Assembly (NCBI GenBank): GCA_037176885.1
Contig: JAWWNJ010000008.1
Location: forward strand, 1,054,001 to 1,118,000
Length of the DNA: 64,000 nt
Source: Favolaschia claudopus
Lineage: Eukaryota > Basidiomycota > Agaricomycetes > Agaricales > Mycenaceae
Direction of reading: 5' to 3'
Every line of letters begins with the position of its first letter. Positions within the stretch are counted from its first letter, which is position 1. Positions 59,493-64,000 of the stretch are shown one piece after another. Position numbers and translations under genes: made by a program. The notes under the pieces are model-generated. The model had not been told where the DNA came from and made no database searches. It saw only the letters and a program-made list of their open reading frames with translations.

Positions 59493-60151
59493 ATGTATCC
59501 TGACGCAGTGTCCGTTACAGCCGAGAGATCCACCGCTTCGACCCCCGCCACGTCGTATTACGAGACCGTTTCGGAGGCTGATTCGTGGGATCGTGGTCAA
59601 TGGGAAGTCGTTCATTCACCTCGAAGAGGGAGCAGGGTAAAATCACCAGAACGACGGTGGGAGGAAAGACTCTATCATGCTTGATTTCTCATTGACATCG
59701 CACCAGAAGGCAGATGGTACCTGGCCAGGCTGCACCCCAGAAGTGGCAAGCGGCCGTGCAAGAGTCCCGTCGGGTGGCGGACAAGGTCTGTACAGTGGCG
59801 GAAACTGTGCAGCGGGAGACGGAGGAGGCGCGAAGAGTGGCTGAAGGAGCTCGGCGAGTGATTCAGGGTTCACAGCGGGCAGGAGAGGAGACGCTCTGGG
59901 CGATTGAGGTAGCGCGGAGGATGGTAGAAGAGATACAGAAAATTGTGGACGAGACGCGTCGAAGTGTAGAGGAGACGCGACGGAGTGTGGAGGAGACGAG
60001 GTGGACGGTCGAGCGGACGCGGCGAGTTTTTGAGGAGTCGCGGACTGAAGTTGCGGAATTCAAGCTACAACAGGTTCTGTCAAAGAGAGGTGCTTTGGAT
60101 GATCGCTGGAGACAAGGGCAGAGTACCTCAGCTTCTGCAGGGACTGTCTGA
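59493..60151 (+). CDS. Heptad-repeat coiled-coil protein
   Basis: A predicted 193-residue protein in two exons. Exon 1 (MYPDAVSVTAERSTASTPAT..., then SYYETVSEADSWDRGQWEVV) joins in phase to exon 2 by a GTAAAA...GGCAG intron (59637-59713). Exon 2 is a strict seven-residue repeat for more than 100 residues, with units such as VADKVCT, VAETVQR, VAEGARR, IVDETRR, SVEETRR, SVEETRW and TVERTRR. This predicts one long unbroken coiled coil. The end is VLSKRGALDDRWRQG and a Ser/Ala tail. No transmembrane segment or known domain is seen. Partners and function are unknown. It faces the glycine-rich/helical gene at 60590 tail to tail. The start and the first exon are the less certain parts. Confidence 0.6.
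59951..60013 (+). repeat. 21-bp tandem repeat encoding EETRRSV heptads
   Basis: Three consecutive 21-bp units start at 59951, 59972 and 59993, each beginning gagacg and encoding one coiled-coil heptad (ETRRSVE, ETRRSVE, ETRWTVE). The first two differ at only a few bases, so the coiled coil seems to have grown by local duplication of a 21-bp unit. Confidence 0.75.
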
Positions 60152-60589
60152 AGAAGAAATGGAGTATTATGGAGCGAATGAGGGCGTGTCTGCCGTTTCT
60201 CTTGCTGCTGCAACGATGTACTAATATTGTCCTGATCGGAAAAGAGGGCGGGGTGCGCAACGAGCATGATCTGAAATGTTCCGAGGAGGGGGACGGTGAT
60301 GGTCACTGACTGGTATTCTTGTAAATACTGTACTTGTTTCACGGCAACATGGTTTTCGCTCATCGGTATCCCTCACGCCTCACACAGACACCACAGAAGT
60401 GAAAACAGCGTGCGCAACACGAGGTGGCCATTACCGTTGGAACGCTCGCCGTAAGGTATTATACTCGTAAACTTGAAGTCGACGAAATTACTCGTGCTCG
60501 GAACGGAAAGACAGCATGTAAAAGATCTGGCACTTGAACTATGACACTGTACGACATCATTCATCATGAACATAAATAGGTTTCAAGTT

Positions 60590-62073
60590 CTAGAAGGAGA
60601 CTGGTTTTGAAGCGGTCAAATTTTGCGGAGGCAAAGTATAAGTATCATACAGGCTGCAAAATCCAGCGAGAGGTACAGGAAGCACACCTCCGAACAAGAT
60701 AACAGATTACCAGTGTCATGGCATGTACTCTTACTTCGGGGATCCATTTTCAGAAGGGTAAGTGAGCGACTTTCGCGGTGGCCTGCAGTTGAGTATGGGC
60801 CCTTGCCCCGTCCCACCCATGCCTCCCACCACCAAACTGCCCCCACCTTGGCCCCCTGTTCCACCTACTGACCATGAGCCGGGGGAAAAGCAAGGAAAAA
60901 GTGTGCATGCCAGAGAGACACAAGTTGGTGGGTAATTGGATATGTGGAACAGGTTCCAGACTGAGTTGCGGCCCTCCACCATGACCGCCTTGACCACCGA
61001 AGTAGTTGCTAGGGCCGCCCATACCGCCGACTCCGCCTACAGGGACTCTTAAAGACGGAATCGACTCGGGAGACGAGAGTTACTACCTTTGATTTCCCAT
61101 TGAGACGGTACTTCAGAAAGATTAGCCCAGTGGATCATATATAGTACATACAAACTTACGTTGGGGCAATGACGAGTTTGGTTCCTCTGCCTTTGCACGC
61201 TGAGTAATTGATTGTAAGCAGTTATTGGGTAAGAACGCGAAAGCTCGAATCACTTCAAGGTCTCGGAGACTGTTGCGCACATCGTGAACGGCGAAAAACT
61301 ACCAGTGAAGTTTAAACCACAAGTTGTATTCAGCATAGTGTCATACCGTAGAATCCGTGATCAGTTGTGTAAGTGCCATGTTGTGCTTTTCGATAGTCAC
61401 AGCATTATCGTCGGCGTTGAAAAACTGTATCAATTTGCCTGTCGCCTGCGCAGCTTGAAGCTCTTTGGTCATAGAATCCAGCTCACTACATATTGATAAA
61501 AGTGAGGAGTTTCTCAGCCTGGCACTGCCAAAAAGGCCGCGAATTTGCGGACCTTCCGAGGCTCTCGATGAAGATCTGACCTTCCTCGGGGTCATTTGCT
61601 GCCAACTTCGCAACAATAGGCGCCAGGCGACGTATTCGAATTGCTAGCTGCTCGAGGTTGTATGAATTGACAGAGGTTTGCTACGAAATGATAATGTATT
61701 GAAAATAAACGGCATTCATATTGCAACGGAGGCTCACCTCAAAGCGATCCGTCAGATCCAAGAGCGGATCGATGATGGCACTGAGTGGCGCGCTGAGTGG
61801 TGTACGGCTCGAGACATTACTGAGCATCCTGAGCGATAAGTATAGTGCGTTGGTCGCTGCTCGGCGAGTTTCGGTGTCGATTAGTGGACGGGACTCCTTT
61901 GTGTTGGTTTCACGATCGGAAGCAACGGTCCCTTCGCTTTGCGAGCGACTCCTATGCGGTCCCTTGCTCTGACCAGATGAAGGACTGGTTTGTGATCTTT
62001 TTGTCGGAATGCCAAGTTGGCCAACCACTGCCGAAAACCGCCCAAGAACGTTCTGCCAGCAGCGTAAGCACAT
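60590..62073 (-). CDS. Helical-bundle (MLKL-NTD/HeLo-like) plus glycine-rich protein
   Basis: A protein of unknown function. After an N-terminal part (MCLRCWQNVLGRFSAVV..., Ser-rich linker) there is an alpha-helical region: RRAATNALYLSLRMLSNVSS, IIDPLLDLTDRFE, then NLEQLAIRIRRLAPIVAKLA, EEGQIFIESL and SELDSMTKELQAAQATGKLI with FFNADDN. The pattern recalls the four-helix N-terminal adaptor/executioner domain of fungal NLR- and MLKL-like proteins (inference). Two glycine-rich blocks follow: VGGVGGMGGPSNYFGGQGGH and LGGTGGQGGG...GGMGGTGQGPILN. Such GGxGGxGxGP stretches are common in Agaricomycete NLR-type proteins, but no NACHT or kinase domain is present here. An intron GTAAGA...TTTGCAG (60734-60654) would add YDTYTLPPQNLTASKPVSF; without it the protein ends at 60731. 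About five introns; start and inner borders uncertain. A close copy of the glycine-rich tail lies at the right edge. Confidence 0.6.
60767..60842. repeat. Sequence duplicated at 63926-64000 (left copy)
   Basis: This segment encodes, on the minus strand, GGMGGTGQGPILN and the following residues. It matches 63926-64000 with only scattered mismatches, including the shared core cagttgagtatgggccc. The duplication marks a second gene of the same kind beyond the right edge. Confidence 0.8.
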
Positions 62074-63850
62074 TCAATTTCTTTGAGCAGAGCATGGAGA
62101 GGAGTACAGACACGCATGGTTGGGCCTGGTTTGTGGTGGAAGGCACGCATGGATGCCACGAGTTTACCGGCCCGGGAACGTGCCAGCTGTTGTTTCGAAA
62201 CAAGGTGCGAGTCAAAGGCTGAACTTTGAAAGGGATCTTTCAATGGTTAGATAGTAAAGGGCCCTGGGCACGATTCAGTATCCACACGCAGAGTGGAGAT
62301 GCAGTCAGTATTAGTAGGAGCTAAGTTTGGACGGTGACATCGCGTCGTGCATGATGACCCTCAGATGAATCGATGATTCAAGAATAGTAATAGTCAAAGT
62401 CAGCAGAGGTAGTAGTAATATCGACGGTCGTCAGTGGCCTGCTTAAACCAGCACACGACTTACCTTAAACCCGTAGTGAGCGCTTGTAAACAACGCGACG
62501 TGTCAAGCTGGGGCAGACTTTTTATTCATTCCAATTGCAAGTTAGGCACTAGTACGACGTCCCTTTAAGCCGGTGAGGCAATCTGCAGCCGACTCTTCAT
62601 CTCCTCAAGCCTATTTAAGATCCCGGGCGAGAAATTCTCGTTGCTGCTCCCCAGACACATATTCTCGTTGAGGCAAACAAGTCGAGATTCCTCCTACTAG
62701 TGTTGAAGGCGCTGGCGATTTGACGCCATGAATGCTGTTAATGAGTCCACCAGATCCCCAGCGACGTCCTGCACTGAATGATCTCTGCTAGTCGGACCGA
62801 TGCTGTAGCTCGTCCCGATCAAGGCGAACCTCAGAAAGCTCTTCGACGGGTACAGCGAAGAGCTGGGGTGCGTCCGGGGGTCAAGATAGTAGGCGCTGCG
62901 AACCGCGCTGGTTCTACCCAGAAGGAGTGAACGGGTGTGGTCAGTCGCGTAACTGCCGTTCTTATGTGAATGAGTGGAAGAGGACGAAAAGGCAGCTTCC
63001 GCACTGAAAATGAGCGCGCCTCGAGGCTCAAGCTCTGTCTATTCGAGGTCGGAGGTCTCATAGTGTCAAAGCTGGTGTGAATATCGTGAGGATAGACACC
63101 GAGAACGCTGACCAAGAAAGAAATACCTTCTGCTTTTGAGATCTCATATACAATCACATGGGGTTAGCCCTCGTCGCCACTCGTCTGTCGCACTGCATAT
63201 GGCGTCGAAGAGTCACCGCTCGAGGCGGAGGCATCAGGAGACTCGATTGAGACGGCCAAAATTTGACGCTGCAGCGAGCTCACACCAGACGAAAGAAATA
63301 CCAGTCTAAGTGTGATGAGCATTGAGCGACCGACGGCACACGCGCGTGAAGGCACGAAGTGGTGCAAAGGCGAAGGACATGTCTGGCGAATTGCTGTCAG
63401 GAGAAGTGTAAGAAAACGTCGAAAGTCGAGGACAACAAGAGGACAAGCCCCCGACCACGGAAAATTTGAGGAGAGGAATGATCCGGCCCGGCCATCACTA
63501 GTTTCAGATACCGCCGGAGCATGCAGTTTCGGCCATCGCTCATTTGTCTCTAGCATCTGCAATCACCTCTCCGACCAGCCATTGAGCTCTCTCTTTGTTG
63601 GTAAATCGCTGTCGCCAACCTAGTATTGGTGCCAGGAATGTCCGCAATATTTTACTCGTTGTATGTTGCATCGTATACTTCCCGGGATGTAACTCACACA
63701 TTGTCTTTTCACCAATTTTTCAACGCTGTGACAATGCAAGGGTACAGAGAGGGAGGTTGGGGAGAGGACATTGGGCAATAATCATAAGTACAAAAGGTGA
63801 GAGCCGGATAGGAGGAGTTGTGTCAAGGAAACGGGAGGGATGAGTACATA
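62074..63850. other. Intergenic region between the two glycine-rich genes
   Basis: About 1.8 kb. Minus-strand frames 62831-63157 and 63164-63562 have no recognisable content, and an upstream frame to 62243 could extend the 60590-62073 gene but lacks support. No gene called. Confidence 0.35.
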
Positions 63851-64000
63851 TCATACCTGGACCAGCACCCCAGAATCCGGAGACGTCATGTTCTCTTTCG
63901 TGAACGGTTCATGTTCAGGAGAAATTAACGACCTCCGCGAGGGCCTCCAGTTGAGTATGGGCCCTTTCCCCGTCCCCCCCATGCCTCCCTTCATGAAACT
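63851..64000 (-). CDS. Second glycine-rich protein, C-terminal fragment
   Basis: The last 49 codons of a gene that enters from the right edge. It reads FMKGGMGGTGKGPILNWRPS, then RRSLISPEHEPFTKENMTSP, and stops at TGA 63851-63853. The GGMGGTGxGPILNxRPxRxSL stretch matches the tail of the gene at 60590-62073, so the two are tandem paralogues on the same strand. A donor-like GTATGA at the stop leaves open a further exon, as in the neighbour. The rest of the gene is outside the window. Confidence 0.65.
   Translation of the reverse strand, partial: SFMKGGMGGTGKGPILNWRPSRRSLISPEHEPFTKENMTSPDSGVLVQV

Noticed and set aside
62831..63562. Two minus-strand frames between the glycine-rich genes
   Set aside because: Arg/Pro/Ser-rich translations without motifs; neighbouring frames are equally open.

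Overview
This window looks like a gene-dense stretch of a filamentous basidiomycete (Agaricomycete-type) nuclear genome. Genes are split by many short introns of about 50-65 bp with GT...AG ends, and lie on both strands. The content is typical of wood- or litter-associated or plant-associated mushrooms: secreted beta-glucanases, a CFEM protein, a Stealth-family glycosyl-phosphotransferase, an ankyrin/PH/ORD oxysterol-binding protein, tandem MFS exporters and a non-LTR retrotransposon. No bacterial, organellar, rRNA, tRNA or CRISPR feature was seen. The species cannot be fixed from the sequence alone.

Layout. 1-6 kb: the 5' two thirds of a GH15 glucosidase/trehalase-like gene (-, running off the left edge), a CFEM GPI-type surface protein (+), and a secreted beta-rich protein (+) with a paralogue at 43-45 kb. 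6-9.6 kb: an SDE3/MOV10-type RNA helicase (-). 10.4-15.3 kb: an OSBP-like lipid transfer protein (-) whose large intron holds a perfect 29-bp foldback repeat. 15.3-18.5 kb: no supported gene. 18.5-23.9 kb: a GH55 exo-beta-1,3-glucanase (+) that continues in frame into an unrecognised C-terminal region. 25.8-28.5 kb: a Stealth protein (+). 28.8-29.6 kb: a secreted PEBP (-). About 29.8-36 kb: a LINE (-) with a proline-rich ORF1 and an endonuclease/RNase H-like/reverse transcriptase ORF2. 37-42.4 kb: two tandem MFS transporters (+). 43-45 kb: the second secreted beta-rich paralogue (-). 46-47.6 kb: a GPR1/FUN34/YaaH acetate transporter (-). 48.9-51.4 kb: a flavin monooxygenase (-). 52.2-52.9 kb: a stand-alone RNase H (+). 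53-55.3 kb: a Zn2Cys6 regulator (-). 55.6-57.4 kb: a GH5 endoglucanase (-). 58.6-59.3 kb: a CoA-binding protein (+). 59.5-60.2 kb: a strict heptad-repeat coiled-coil protein (+). 60.6-62.1 kb: a helical-bundle plus glycine-rich protein (-), with the tail of a second copy at the right edge.

The secreted or surface set (GH55, GH5, CFEM, PEBP, two beta-rich paralogues, Stealth enzyme) concerns the cell wall, glucan turnover and the cell surface. The SDE3-like helicase is the type of protein used in RNA-based silencing of elements like the LINE found here, although nothing in the window links them directly.

The observations most worth following are: a canonical -1 slippery heptamer (CCCAAAA) placed exactly where LINE ORF1 closes and ORF2 opens, with ORF2 having no usable ATG; an RNase H-like domain between endonuclease and RT that has lost its catalytic acids; the helical-bundle/glycine-rich gene repeated at the right edge, of a type seen near fungal NLR-like proteins; the GH55 fusion; and two probable GC-AG introns.
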